A stretch of 64,000 nucleotides of DNA. It comes from Burkholderia sp. HI2500 (GTDB lineage: Bacteria > Pseudomonadota > Gammaproteobacteria > Burkholderiales > Burkholderiaceae). The notes under the pieces were generated by a model. That model was not told the DNA's origin. It did no database searches and was given only the letters and a program-made list of their open reading frames with translations. The stretch covers positions 1,054,001-1,118,000 of the forward strand of contig NZ_NKFL01000004.1 of NCBI RefSeq assembly GCF_002223055.1, given 5' to 3'. The position numbers and the translations under genes were made by a program. Shown piece by piece: positions 26,480-35,812 of this stretch; position 1 is the first letter of the stretch, and every line of letters begins with the position of its first letter.

Positions 26480-27034
26480 ATGAGCCGATTCCCCGTTCTC
26501 GTCCTGCCGGGCTACGCCAATTCGGGCCCGCTTCACTGGCAGAGCCGCTGGGAGCGTGCCGATGCACGCTTCTCGCGCGTCGCGATGCCCGACTGGGACC
26601 GCGCGTTCCGCAACGGCTGGTGTCTCGCGCTCGATCGCGCGGTTGAGGCCGCGCGCGGGCCGGTGCTGATTGCTGGCCATAGCCTCGGTACGCTGACCAC
26701 TGCGTGGTGGGCGACGCGCTATGCGCGCCCGGCCGCGCTCGCCAAAGTGCGCGGCGCGCTCCTCGTCGCGTTGCCCGATCCCGACGGTCCCGCGTTTCCG
26801 GCCGACGCGCACGGCTTCGGGCCGGTGCCGTATGAACGGCTGCCGTTTCCGACCTGCGTCGTCGCCAGCAGCGACGATCCGTATGGCTCGCTCGCGTTCG
26901 CCCGAACCTGCGCGAATGCATGGGGCAGCGCCTTCCACGACATCGGCCCGCGCGGCCACATCAACGCGGACAGCGGGCTCGGCGACTGGCCCGAAGCGCG
27001 CGGCTGGCTCGACGCGCTCGCCAATCGCGATTGA
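26480..27034 (+). CDS. RBBP9/YdeN family alpha/beta hydrolase
   Basis: A 184-residue serine hydrolase of the RBBP9/YdeN family. The nucleophile elbow is GHSLG, preceded by the family N-terminus VLVLPGYANSGPLHWQSRWE. The acid is in ASSDDPY and the catalytic His in GPRGHIN, all in the expected order. Physiological substrates of bacterial members are unknown. The gene stands alone: 178 bases after the lipoprotein gene and convergent to the CoA-transferase, with no obvious terminator in the 94 bases between. Confidence 0.85.
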   Translation: MSRFPVLVLPGYANSGPLHWQSRWERADARFSRVAMPDWDRAFRNGWCLALDRAVEAARGPVLIAGHSLGTLTTAWWATRYARPAALAKVRGALLVALPDPDGPAFPADAHGFGPVPYERLPFPTCVVASSDDPYGSLAFARTCANAWGSAFHDIGPRGHINADSGLGDWPEARGWLDALANRD

Positions 27035-27128
27035 AAGATCGATTCACCGCTCGATTGATCGCGCGGGGCGGGGCGGCGGTGGAGGCCGCTGCCACGCCGG
27101 CCGTCCGCACCCGCACCACCTGCCGCGT

Positions 27129-28349
27129 TCAGATCGCCTGTTTCGCCCGCAGCGCGGCGATCTTCGCGTCGTCGTAGCCGAGCATGTCGCGCAGCACGTC
27201 GTCGGTCTGCGCGCCGAGCAGCGGCGGGGCCGTGCGTGCTTCGGGCGGCGTCGCGCTCATCCGGATCGGGTTGCGCACGAGCTTCGCGTCCGCGCCGCAC
27301 GGGTGCGGCAGCGACACCTGCATCCCGCGCGCGACCACCTGCTCGTTGTCGAACACCTCGTCGAGATCGTTGATCGGGCCGCACGGCACGCCGGCTGCTT
27401 CGAGCGCACCGATCCAGTCGGCCTTGTCGCGCGCCTTCACCATTTCCGCGAGGATCGGCACCAGCGTGTCGCGATGGCGCACGCGCGACGGGTTCGTCGC
27501 GAAACGCTCGTCGTCCGCCAGCTCGGGCCGGCCGCCGGCCTCGACGAACTTGCGGAACTGCCCGTCGTTGCCGACCGCGACGATGATCCAGCCGTCGCGC
27601 GTCTGGAACGTCTGGTACGGCACGATGTTCGGATGCGCGTTGCCCCAGCGCACCGGCGGCTTGCCGCTCGCGAGGAAGTTGGTGTTCATGTTCGCGAGCA
27701 GCGCGACCTGCACGTCGAGCAGCGCCATGTCGATGTACTGGCCTTCGCCGGTCCGGTCGCGGTGCGCGAGCGCGGCGAGCACCGCGATCGTCGAGTAGAG
27801 GCCGGTCGCGAGGTCGGCGATCGCGACGCCGGCCTTCTGCGGGCCGCCGCCCGGCTCGCCGTCGCGCTCGCCGGTGATGCTCATGAAGCCGCCGATCCCC
27901 TGGATGATGAAGTCGTAGCCCGCGCGGTGCGCGTACGGGCCGGTCTGGCCGAACCCGGTGACCGAGCAGTAGACGAGGTCGGGCTTCACCGCGCGCAGCG
28001 AATCGTAGTCGAGCCCGTATTTCTTCAGCTGGCCGACCTTGTAGTTCTCGAGCACGACGTCGCTCTGCGCGGCGAGCTCGCGCACGATCTGCTGGCCTTC
28101 GGGCGTCGCGATGTCGACCGTCACCGAGCGCTTGTTGCGGTTCGCCGCGAGGTAGTACGCGGCCTCGGCGGTATCCGCGCCGTCCGCGTCCTTCAGGTAC
28201 GGCGGCCCCCAGTGGCGCGTGTCGTCGCCGGCGCCCGGGCGCTCGACCTTGATCACGTCCGCGCCGAAATCGGCAAGCGTCTGCGCGCACCACGGGCCCG
28301 CGAGCACGCGGGTGAGGTCCAGCACGCGGATATGGCTCAGGGCACCCAT
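27129..28349 (-). CDS. Class III (CaiB/BaiF) CoA-transferase
   Basis: A 406-residue enzyme that moves CoA from an acyl-CoA to a carboxylic acid through aspartyl-anhydride intermediates. The N-terminal [15 protein letters not shown] block and the catalytic Asp (D179 in IADLATG, corresponding to D169 of formyl-CoA transferase) are present. The substrate is not determinable; succinyl- or glutaryl-type relatives look similar. Start: ATG at 28349 is preferred because an AAAGGAG ribosome-binding site lies 12 bases before it; that site would fall inside the coding region if the ATG at 28370 were used. Monocistronic, divergent to alaS. Confidence 0.87.
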   Translation of the reverse strand: MGALSHIRVLDLTRVLAGPWCAQTLADFGADVIKVERPGAGDDTRHWGPPYLKDADGADTAEAAYYLAANRNKRSVTVDIATPEGQQIVRELAAQSDVVLENYKVGQLKKYGLDYDSLRAVKPDLVYCSVTGFGQTGPYAHRAGYDFIIQGIGGFMSITGERDGEPGGGPQKAGVAIADLATGLYSTIAVLAALAHRDRTGEGQYIDMALLDVQVALLANMNTNFLASGKPPVRWGNAHPNIVPYQTFQTRDGWIIVAVGNDGQFRKFVEAGGRPELADDERFATNPSRVRHRDTLVPILAEMVKARDKADWIGALEAAGVPCGPINDLDEVFDNEQVVARGMQVSLPHPCGADAKLVRNPIRMSATPPEARTAPPLLGAQTDDVLRDMLGYDDAKIAALRAKQAI

Positions 28350-28502
28350 CGTCGAATCGTCTCCTTTCATGGCTCGCCTGGTCGGGCAGGGCCGGTTGGC
28401 ATGCCGAGCATCTTAAGGCGAATCGGCTGCGGCAGTGGCCCGGCGCGCTCGTCCGCGGAGGCGGGCCGCCCGTACGGCCGCGCCGGCTGGGGCGCCGGTC
28501 TG

Positions 28503-28528
28503 TATCGTATAATCGATCGTTTACGATA
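28503..28528 (+). promoter_or_regulatory. alaS promoter -10 with overlapping inverted repeat
   Basis: A consensus TATAAT lies at 28508-28513, 84 bases before the alaS ATG. It overlaps the left arm of an inverted repeat, TATCGTA (28503-28509) and TACGATA (28522-28528), with a 12-base spacer. No convincing -35 box is seen. The dyad's position over the -10 would suit repressor control, for example AlaRS autoregulation, but this is inference. Confidence 0.5.
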
Positions 28529-28597
28529 ACTGCCGCCGTGCGTCCGCGAGGACGGCCGGCGTTTGAAGCCGTCTCAGCCAGACACTCCCCGCACGCC

Positions 28598-31222
28598 ATG
28601 AAAGCTGCCGAAATCCGCGAGAAATTCCTCAAATTCTTCGAATCGAAGGGCCACACGATCGTCCGCTCGTCGAGCCTCGTGCCCGGTAACGACCCCACGC
28701 TGATGTTCACGAACTCGGGCATGGTCCAGTTCAAGGACGTGTTCCTCGGCACGGACCCGCGTCCGTACTCGCGCGCCACGACGGCGCAGCGCAGCGTGCG
28801 CGCGGGCGGCAAGCACAACGACCTCGAGAACGTCGGCTACACGGCGCGCCACCACACGTTCTTCGAGATGCTCGGCAACTTCTCGTTCGGCGACTACTTC
28901 AAGCACGACGCGATCAAGTTCGCGTGGGAACTGCTGACCACGGTCTACCAGCTGCCGAAGGAGAAGCTGTGGGTCACGGTCTACCAGGAAGACGACGAGG
29001 CGTACGACATCTGGGCGAAGGAAGTCGGCGTGCCGACCGAGCGCATCATCCGCATCGGCGACAACAAGGGCGCGCGCTACGCGTCGGACAACTTCTGGAC
29101 GATGGGCGACACCGGCCCGTGCGGCCCGTGCACCGAAATCTTCTACGACCACGGCCCGGACGTGTGGGGCGGCCCGCCGGGGTCGCCTGAGGAAGACGGC
29201 GACCGCTACATCGAGATCTGGAACCTCGTGTTCATGCAGTTCAACCGCGACGCGCAGGGCAACATGACGCGCCTGCCGAAGCAGTCGGTCGACACCGGCA
29301 TGGGCCTCGAGCGTCTCGCCGCGGTGCTGCAGCACGTGCACAGCAACTACGAGATCGACCTGTTCCAGAACCTGATCAAGGCCGCCGCGCGCGTGACCGA
29401 CATCAGCGACCTCACGAACAACTCGCTGAAGGTGATCGCCGATCACATCCGCGCGTGCTCGTTCCTGATCGTCGACGGCGTGATTCCCGGCAACGAAGGC
29501 CGCGGCTACGTGCTGCGCCGGATCGTGCGCCGCGCGATCCGCCACGGCTACAAGCTCGGCCGCAAGGGCTCGTTCTTCCACAAGCTGGTGGCCGACCTCG
29601 TCGCCGAGATGGGCACGGCCTATCCGGAGCTGAAGGAAGCCGAACAGCGCGTGACCGACGTGCTGCGCCAGGAAGAAGAGCGCTTCTTCGAGACGATCGA
29701 GCACGGCATGTCGATCCTCGAAGCCGCGCTGGCCGACGTCGAGGCGAAGGGCGGCAAGGTGCTCGACGGCGAACTTGCGTTCAAGCTGCACGACACCTAC
29801 GGCTTCCCGCTCGACCTCACGGCCGACGTGTGCCGCGAGCGCGGGATGACGGTCGACGAGCCGGCGTTCGACGACGCGATGGCGCGCCAGCGCGAGCAGG
29901 CGCGTGCGGCCGGCAAGTTCAAGGCCGCGCAGGGCCTCGAATACACGGGCGCGAAGACCACCTTCCACGGTTATGAAGAAATCGCGTTCGACGACGCGAA
30001 GGTCGTCGCGCTGTACGTCGACGGTTCGTCGGTCAACGAAGTGAAGACGGGCCAGGACGCGGTCGTCGTGCTCGACCACACGCCGTTCTACGCGGAATCG
30101 GGCGGCCAGGTCGGCGACCAGGGCGTGCTCGCGAACGCCGCGACGCGCTTCGCGGTAGCCGACACGCTGAAGGTGCAGGCCGACGTGATCGGTCACCACG
30201 GCACGCTGGAGCAGGGCACGCTGAAGGTCGGCGACGTGCTGCGCGCGGAAATCGACGCGCATCGCCGCGCCCGCACGCAGCGCAACCACTCGGCCACCCA
30301 CCTGATGCACAAGGCGCTGCGCGAAGTGCTCGGCGCCCACGTGCAGCAGAAGGGTTCGCTGGTCGACGCGGAAAAGACCCGCTTCGACTTCGCGCACAAC
30401 GCACCGATGACCGACGACGAAATCCGTCGCGTCGAGCAGATCGTCAACAACGAGATCCTCGCGAACGCGCCGGGCATCGTGCGCGTGATGCCGTACGACG
30501 AAGCGGTGAAGGGCGGCGCGATGGCGCTGTTCGGCGAGAAGTACGGCGATGAAGTGCGCGTGCTCGACCTCGGTTTCTCGCGCGAGCTGTGCGGCGGCAC
30601 GCACGTGCACCGTACCGGCGACATCGGCTTCTTCAAGATCGTCGTCGAAGGCGGCGTCGCGGCCGGCATCCGCCGCGTCGAGGCGATCACCGGCGACAAC
30701 GCGGTGCGCTACGTGCAGGAACTCGACGCGCGCGTGAACGAAGCCGCGGCCGCGCTGAAGGCGCAGCCGTCGGAGCTCACGCAGCGTATCGCGCAGGTGC
30801 AGGACCAGGTGAAGTCGCTCGAGAAGGAGCTGGGTGCGCTGAAGTCGAAGCTGGCGTCGAGCCAGGGCGACGAGCTCGCGCAGCAGGCGGTCGAAATCGG
30901 CGGCGTGTTCGTGCTGGCCGCGACGCTCGACGGCGCCGACGCGAAGACGCTGCGCGAAACGGTCGACAAGCTGAAGGACAAGCTGAAGAGCGCGGCGATC
31001 GTGCTGGCCGCCGTCGAAGGCGGCAAGGTCAGCCTGATCGCGGGTGTCACGCCCGACGCGAGCAAGAAGGTCAAGGCCGGCGAGCTCGTGAACTTCGTCG
31101 CGCAGCAGGTCGGCGGCAAGGGCGGCGGCCGTCCGGACATGGCGCAGGCAGGCGGCACCGAGCCGGCGAACCTGCCGGGCGCGCTGGCCGGCGTGAAGGG
31201 CTGGGTCGAAGCGCGGCTCTGA
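28598..31222 (+). CDS. alaS: Alanyl-tRNA synthetase
   Basis: An 874-residue class II synthetase that charges tRNA-Ala and edits mischarged Ser/Gly. The N-terminal catalytic domain begins [19 protein letters not shown]. The editing/zinc site shows HSATH (H564, H568) and CGGTH (C665, H669), at numbering almost identical to E. coli. The C-terminal C-Ala domain ends with [15 protein letters not shown]. The ATG at 28598 gives the standard N-terminus; the upstream in-frame ATG at 28538 adds 20 unconserved residues. A canonical terminator follows at 31271. Confidence 0.97.
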   Translation: MKAAEIREKFLKFFESKGHTIVRSSSLVPGNDPTLMFTNSGMVQFKDVFLGTDPRPYSRATTAQRSVRAGGKHNDLENVGYTARHHTFFEMLGNFSFGDYFKHDAIKFAWELLTTVYQLPKEKLWVTVYQEDDEAYDIWAKEVGVPTERIIRIGDNKGARYASDNFWTMGDTGPCGPCTEIFYDHGPDVWGGPPGSPEEDGDRYIEIWNLVFMQFNRDAQGNMTRLPKQSVDTGMGLERLAAVLQHVHSNYEIDLFQNLIKAAARVTDISDLTNNSLKVIADHIRACSFLIVDGVIPGNEGRGYVLRRIVRRAIRHGYKLGRKGSFFHKLVADLVAEMGTAYPELKEAEQRVTDVLRQEEERFFETIEHGMSILEAALADVEAKGGKVLDGELAFKLHDTYGFPLDLTADVCRERGMTVDEPAFDDAMARQREQARAAGKFKAAQGLEYTGAKTTFHGYEEIAFDDAKVVALYVDGSSVNEVKTGQDAVVVLDHTPFYAESGGQVGDQGVLANAATRFAVADTLKVQADVIGHHGTLEQGTLKVGDVLRAEIDAHRRARTQRNHSATHLMHKALREVLGAHVQQKGSLVDAEKTRFDFAHNAPMTDDEIRRVEQIVNNEILANAPGIVRVMPYDEAVKGGAMALFGEKYGDEVRVLDLGFSRELCGGTHVHRTGDIGFFKIVVEGGVAAGIRRVEAITGDNAVRYVQELDARVNEAAAALKAQPSELTQRIAQVQDQVKSLEKELGALKSKLASSQGDELAQQAVEIGGVFVLAATLDGADAKTLRETVDKLKDKLKSAAIVLAAVEGGKVSLIAGVTPDASKKVKAGELVNFVAQQVGGKGGGRPDMAQAGGTEPANLPGALAGVKGWVEARL

Positions 31223-31270
31223 TCGTCACGACCGATGTGATGCCGTCTCGTGGCGGCATCGCGTGAACTG

Positions 31271-31308
31271 AAAAAGACCCGATCGGCATCAGCCGGTCGG
31301 GTCTTTTT
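31271..31308. terminator. Rho-independent terminator after alaS
   Basis: AAAAAGACCCGA / TCGGGTCTTTTT arms with a partly paired inner loop, 48 bases after the alaS stop; the T-run is present on both strands, so it also serves the convergent LysR gene whose stop is at 31352. Confidence 0.92.
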
Positions 31309-31351
31309 GTTGGTACGCCGGAACGATGCGTGCCGGCCGCCGCCCGGCGAT

Positions 31352-32266
31352 TCAGGCCGGCACGGTGACCGGCGGCTTCGCCGCACCATCCGCCTGCCGT
31401 GCGGCCTCGGTGAGCACATCGCGCAACGCGGCCAACGCCGCCGATGCATAACCCTGCCGCCACGCGAGCAGCGTGTCGATGCCTTCCAGTTCGGGGATCG
31501 CATGCGCGGTGATGTTGCCGGTCTCGGGCTGCAGGTCGAGCACCGAACGCGGCGCGACCGCGATGCCGGCACCCGCCGCGACGCACGCGACGATCGCGTG
31601 ATACGACCCGAGTTCGAGCACGCGCGCCGGCTTGACGCCGTGCCCCGCGTACCACTGCTCGACGTACTTGCGATACGTGCAGCCGCGCTCGAACGCGATC
31701 AGCGTCGGCAGGATCACGTCGCGCGGCGTGCGCACCGGCGGGTGGCCGCGCGGCGTGAGCAGCACCAGGTCCTCGCGGAAGATCGGCACCGTCTCGAACG
31801 TGTCGGGGAGCGTCTCCGGCGCGGGCGGGCGGGCGAACAGCGCGGCGTCGATCTCGAAGTCGCGCACGCGGTCGATCAGCCAGCCCGTCGTGCCCGTCAG
31901 CAGCTCCAGCGACACGTCGGGCCACGCATGGTGATAGCGCGCGAGCACGGTCGGCAGGCGGCTCGCGGCCGTGCTTTCCATCGTGCCGAGCCGCAGCCGC
32001 CCGCGCGGCGTGTCCTCGAGTATGGCGTCGCGTGCCTCGTCGGCGAGCGCGAGCAGGCGCTCCGCATACGGCAGCAGCGTGTGCCCGGCCGGCGTCAGCA
32101 CGAGCCGGCGGCCGTCGCGCACGAACAGCGCCGCGCCGAGTTCCTCCTCGAGCTGCTTGATGCGCGTCGTGACGTTCGACTGCACGCGATTGAGCTTGGC
32201 CGCCGCGCGCGTCACGCCGTTCTCGCGCACCACGGCCCGGAAAATCGCCAGCGCCGCCAGGTCCAT
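31352..32266 (-). CDS. LysR family transcriptional regulator
   Basis: A 304-residue LTTR. The HTH region is FRAVVRENGVTRAAAKLNRV followed by QSNVTTRIKQLEEELG; the effector domain begins around residue 90 (GRLRLGTMESTAASRLP). The STAASR segment is typical of regulators controlling YbfB/YjiJ-type exporters in this genus. It is transcribed divergently from the MFS gene, with 123 AT-rich bases between (32267-32389), the normal arrangement for LysR control of the neighbour. Confidence 0.9.
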   Translation of the reverse strand: MDLAALAIFRAVVRENGVTRAAAKLNRVQSNVTTRIKQLEEELGAALFVRDGRRLVLTPAGHTLLPYAERLLALADEARDAILEDTPRGRLRLGTMESTAASRLPTVLARYHHAWPDVSLELLTGTTGWLIDRVRDFEIDAALFARPPAPETLPDTFETVPIFREDLVLLTPRGHPPVRTPRDVILPTLIAFERGCTYRKYVEQWYAGHGVKPARVLELGSYHAIVACVAAGAGIAVAPRSVLDLQPETGNITAHAIPELEGIDTLLAWRQGYASAALAALRDVLTEAARQADGAAKPPVTVPA

Positions 32267-32389
32267 GATTCTCTCCGAGCGATGATTGGATTCTCAATTA
32301 TTCATTTTTCGAGAACGTTTGGTCAAGCTAGGATGGAAGCATTCCGATTTCCGATCCGGCCGGCGCGTTGAACGCCGGCCCTTGCCGCC

Positions 32390-33634
32390 ATGTCCCGCTC
32401 CGATGCCCCGACCGCCGTCGCCGGCGCGCCTTCCGTCGATGATGCCGACCGCCGCGCCCGCACGGCCGCGCTGGCCTGCATGGTCGGCCTCGCGGTCGTG
32501 CTCGGCGTCGGCCGCTTTGCGTTCACGCCCTTGTTGCCGCTGATGCTCGCGGACGGCTCGATCGGCCTGAAGGCCGGCGGCTGGCTCGCGTCGGCGAACT
32601 ACGCGGGCTACTTCGTCGGCGCGGTCAGTTGCGCGGCGCTGCGGGTGGCGCCCGCGCGCATGGTGCGCGTCGGGCTCGTGGCCACCGTGCTGCTTACCGC
32701 CGCGATGGGCGTCGGCCACCTGCTGCCGGTGTGGCTCGCGGTGCGTTTCGTCGCGGGCATCGTCAGCGCGTGGACGTTCGTGTTCGTGTCGCAATGGGGG
32801 CTGCGGCGGTTGGCCGACCTGCATGCGCCGGAGTGGAGCGGGGTGATCTATGCGGGGCCCGGCGTCGGCATCGTGGTGACGGGGCTGATCGGCAGCGCAC
32901 TGGCCGGCCAGCGCGCGGCGTCGGGCTGGCTCGGTTTCGCCGCGCTGTCCGCGGTGCTGTCGGTCGTGATCTGGCGCACGTTTGCGGCCACCCCGGTGCA
33001 CGCCGTGCCGTCGGGCGGCGCCGCGCCGCAGGCGGCCGCCGCAACCGCGTCGCACCACGCGCACAAGCACCGCCATCGCGCGGACGCCGCTTGGCTCGTC
33101 GTGCTGTACGGCATGCCGGGCTTCGGCTACATCATCACCGCGACGTTCCTGCCGGTGATCGCGCGCGCGGCGCTGCCGGCCGGCTCGCCGTGGCCCGACC
33201 TGTTCTGGCCGATGTTCGGCGCGGCGCTGATCGTCGGCGCGATCACCGCCGCGCGGCTGCCCGGGCACTGGGACAACCGGCTGCTGCTGGCGGCCGGCTG
33301 CGCGACGCAGGCGCTCGGCATTGCCGCCGGGATCGTGTGGCCGAACGCGGCCGGTTTCTCGGTCGGCAGCGCGCTGCTCGGCCTGCCGTTCACCGCGATC
33401 ACGCTGTTCGCGATGCGCGAGGCGCGGCGTCTGCACGGCGAGCGGGCCGCCGGGCTGATGGGCTATGCGACCGCGTCGTACGGGGTCGGGCAGATTCTCG
33501 GCCCGCTCGTCGCCGCGCCGCTGGCCGCGCGCTTCGGGTCGTTTTCCCCCGCGCTGTGGGTCGCGGTGGCCGCGCTGCTGCTGGGCGCCGCCGGTTTCGC
33601 GGCGACCGCCGCACGCGGGCGGCGGCAACCCTGA
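32390..33634 (+). CDS. YbfB/YjiJ family MFS transporter
   Basis: A 414-residue major facilitator with 12 predicted helices. The motifs GVGRFAFTPLLPLMLADG near the N-terminus and YAGPGVGIVVTG in the fifth helix are diagnostic of the YbfB/YjiJ group. A His-rich cytosolic loop (SHHAHKHRHR, near residue 222) sits between the two six-helix halves and could bind metal. The substrate is unknown. Divergently transcribed LysR at 31352-32266 is the likely regulator. Confidence 0.87.
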   Translation: MSRSDAPTAVAGAPSVDDADRRARTAALACMVGLAVVLGVGRFAFTPLLPLMLADGSIGLKAGGWLASANYAGYFVGAVSCAALRVAPARMVRVGLVATVLLTAAMGVGHLLPVWLAVRFVAGIVSAWTFVFVSQWGLRRLADLHAPEWSGVIYAGPGVGIVVTGLIGSALAGQRAASGWLGFAALSAVLSVVIWRTFAATPVHAVPSGGAAPQAAAATASHHAHKHRHRADAAWLVVLYGMPGFGYIITATFLPVIARAALPAGSPWPDLFWPMFGAALIVGAITAARLPGHWDNRLLLAAGCATQALGIAAGIVWPNAAGFSVGSALLGLPFTAITLFAMREARRLHGERAAGLMGYATASYGVGQILGPLVAAPLAARFGSFSPALWVAVAALLLGAAGFAATAARGRRQP

Positions 33635-33755
33635 CGTCGGCGGGGCCGGATCGTCTGCGGCACGGGCAAACTCGCTAGAATGAAGCCTTTCCCGCGCCGA
33701 GCGGGTGCGCGGGCAGCCGGCAGGCGGCCGTCCGGCGCCTGCCAGATTCCCATCG

Positions 33756-34292
33756 ATGACCACCGCCGATTACCGCTTTTGCCCGCGCTGCGCGAGCCCG
33801 CTCACCGAGCGCGCCGATCCCGACCATGAAGGCGGCCGCCTTCGCCAGGCGTGCCCCGACGACACCTGCGGCTATGTGCACTGGAACAACCCGCTGCCCG
33901 TCGTCGCGGCGATCGTCGAGCTCGACGGCAAGATCCTGCTCGCGCGCAACGCGGCCTGGCCCGAAGGCATGTTCGCGCTGATCACCGGCTTCCTCGAGAA
34001 CGGCGAGACGCCCGAGGACGGCATCGCGCGCGAGGTGTTCGAGGAAACGGCGCTGAAGGCCGAGCACGTGTCGCTGGTCGGCGTCTACGAATTCATCCGC
34101 AAGAACGAGCTGATCATCGCGTACCACGTGCGGGCGTCGGGCACGGTCGCGCTGTCGCCGGAACTGCTCGAATACAAGCTCGTCGATCCGCCGCTGCTGC
34201 GACCGTGGCGCGCCGGCACGGGCGTCGCGCTCGCCGACTGGATGCGGGCGCGCGGCCTCGATTTCGAATTCGTCGACCGGCCGGGGCAGTGA
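33756..34292 (+). CDS. Nudix hydrolase with N-terminal zinc ribbon (NudC-like)
   Basis: A 178-residue protein. C9, C12, C33 and C38 form a zinc ribbon (CPRC, then CPDDTC), followed by the Nudix box in FLENGETPEDGIAREVFEETAL. This arrangement resembles the zinc-ribbon plus Nudix part of NADH pyrophosphatase NudC, but the protein is shorter and lacks the N-terminal domain. Probable activity is hydrolysis of NAD-like or other nucleoside diphosphate compounds. ATG 33756 begins just before the zinc ribbon. Confidence 0.87.
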   Translation: MTTADYRFCPRCASPLTERADPDHEGGRLRQACPDDTCGYVHWNNPLPVVAAIVELDGKILLARNAAWPEGMFALITGFLENGETPEDGIAREVFEETALKAEHVSLVGVYEFIRKNELIIAYHVRASGTVALSPELLEYKLVDPPLLRPWRAGTGVALADWMRARGLDFEFVDRPGQ

Positions 34293-34431
34293 CGGGCCGG
34301 CCCGTCAGCCGCGTTGCATCCGCCGTGCCGCGAGCGATCGCGGCGCGGCGTTCCGCTTCTCGCCGGCGCGCCGTGTCATGCGGCCGCTGCGCTTCGCCCA
34401 CCTCGCTTCCCTCGTCCTGACCGCCATCGCC

Positions 34432-34869
34432 ATGTCCGACAAGCCGCAACCACGCCCGCGCGACGCCTATCGCCACTTCCTGCCGATCACGACCCGCTGG
34501 ATGGACAACGACGTCTACGGGCACGTGAACAACGTCGTCTACTACAGCTACTTCGACACGGTCGTGAACGAATACCTGATCCGCGCCGGCGTGCTCGACG
34601 TCGAGCACGGGCAGACGATCGGCCTCGTGGTCGAGACGCAGTGCAACTACTTCGCGCCGCTCGTGTTCCCGCAGTCGGTCGACGCCGGCTTGCGGGTCGT
34701 GAAGCTCGGCACGTCGAGCGTGCGCTACGAGGTCGGGCTGTTCGCGCAGGGCGACGCCACGCCCGCCGCGCAGGGGCACTTCGTGCACGTGTACGTCGAT
34801 CGCGGCACGCGCCGGCCGGTGCCGCTGCCCGATGCGCTGCGCGCCGCGCTCGAGCCGCTCGCGGCCTGA
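34432..34869 (+). CDS. 4-hydroxybenzoyl-CoA thioesterase family protein
   Basis: A 145-residue hot-dog fold thioesterase. The motif RWMDNDVYGHVNNVVYYSYF contains the catalytic Asp and the HVNN helix start typical of the YbgC/4HBT group. It hydrolyses acyl-CoA thioesters of unspecified chain. The ATG at 34432 is chosen (MSDKPQPRPRD); the upstream ATG at 34378 is less likely. The transporter gene livH begins 8 bases after its stop with GTG, so the two are likely co-transcribed, linking the thioesterase to a CoA pathway fed by that transporter. Confidence 0.87.
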   Translation: MSDKPQPRPRDAYRHFLPITTRWMDNDVYGHVNNVVYYSYFDTVVNEYLIRAGVLDVEHGQTIGLVVETQCNYFAPLVFPQSVDAGLRVVKLGTSSVRYEVGLFAQGDATPAAQGHFVHVYVDRGTRRPVPLPDALRAALEPLAA

Positions 34870-34876
34870 CGGCGCG

Positions 34877-35812
34877 GTGCACGCGTTCGCGCTCCAGGCC
34901 TTCAACGGCCTCAGCTACGGCTTGCTGCTGTTCATGCTGTCGGCCGGCCTCACGCTGATCTTCAGCGTGCAGGGCGTGCTCAATTTCGCGCATGCGAGCT
35001 TCTACATGCTCGGCGCGTACGTCGGCTACAGCATCGCGGCCGGCGCGGGCTTCTGGCCCGCGCTGGTGCTCGCGCCGCTCGCGGTCGGGCTGCTCGGCGC
35101 CGGCTGCGAACGCATGCTGCTGCGCCGCGTGCAGGCGCGCGGCCATACGAGCGAACTGCTGCTGACCTTCGGCCTCGCATACCTGATCGGCGAGGGCGCG
35201 AAACTCGTGTGGGGCCTCGCGCCGCTGCCGGCGCCCGTGCCGGCGCTGTTCGACGGCGCGCCCGTGACCGTGTTCGGCCTCGCGCTGCCGCGCTACCGGC
35301 TGTTCATGATGGGGATGTCCACGGCGATGCTGGTCGCGCTCGGCGCGCTGCTGCGCGCGTCGCGCATCGGGCTCGTCGTGCGCGCGGCGCTCACGCACCG
35401 CGCGGCCGTCGAGGCGCTCGGCTACGACGTGCCGCGCGTGATGACGGCGCTGTTCGGCGCGGGCACCGCGCTCGCGGCGCTGGCCGGCGTGATCGGCGCG
35501 CCGCTCGCGGTGATCGAACCCGCGCTGGCCGAAACGGTCGGGTCGGTCGTGTTCGCGGTCGTCGTGATCGGCGGGCTCGGCTCGCTCGGCGGCGCGTTCG
35601 CGGCGTCGCTCGCGGTCGGCTTCGCGCAGACCTTCGCGGCCGCGAGCGACACGTCGCTGCGCGACCTCACGGAATGGGCGGGCATCGCGCTGCCCGACAG
35701 CATGGCCGCGGTGTCGATCGCGCAGCTGGCGCCGCTGGTGCCGTACCTGCTGCTCGTCGCGGTGCTGGTCGCGCGGCCGCGCGGGCTGTTCGGCGAGCGT
35801 GCCGATGCGTAA
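34877..35812 (+). CDS. livH: Branched-chain amino-acid-type ABC transporter permease (LivH)
   Basis: A 311-residue inner-membrane permease with the LivH signature LTLIFSVQGVLNFAHASFYM near the N-terminus, and the usual EAA-like region (GLGSLGGAFAASLAVGFAQ) near residue 235. It would import branched-chain amino acids or related hydrophobic amides/acids. The start is GTG at 34877 (MHAFALQAFNGLSYG); the upstream ATG at 34832 is inside the thioesterase. Its 3' end overlaps livM by 14 bases. Confidence 0.87.
   Translation: MHAFALQAFNGLSYGLLLFMLSAGLTLIFSVQGVLNFAHASFYMLGAYVGYSIAAGAGFWPALVLAPLAVGLLGAGCERMLLRRVQARGHTSELLLTFGLAYLIGEGAKLVWGLAPLPAPVPALFDGAPVTVFGLALPRYRLFMMGMSTAMLVALGALLRASRIGLVVRAALTHRAAVEALGYDVPRVMTALFGAGTALAALAGVIGAPLAVIEPALAETVGSVVFAVVVIGGLGSLGGAFAASLAVGFAQTFAAASDTSLRDLTEWAGIALPDSMAAVSIAQLAPLVPYLLLVAVLVARPRGLFGERADA

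Noticed and set aside
34293-34431. A separate small gene or longer thioesterase start in the gap after the Nudix gene
   Set aside because: The upstream ATG at 34378 adds an atypical 18-residue extension; no other frame has start, ribosome-binding site and family resemblance.
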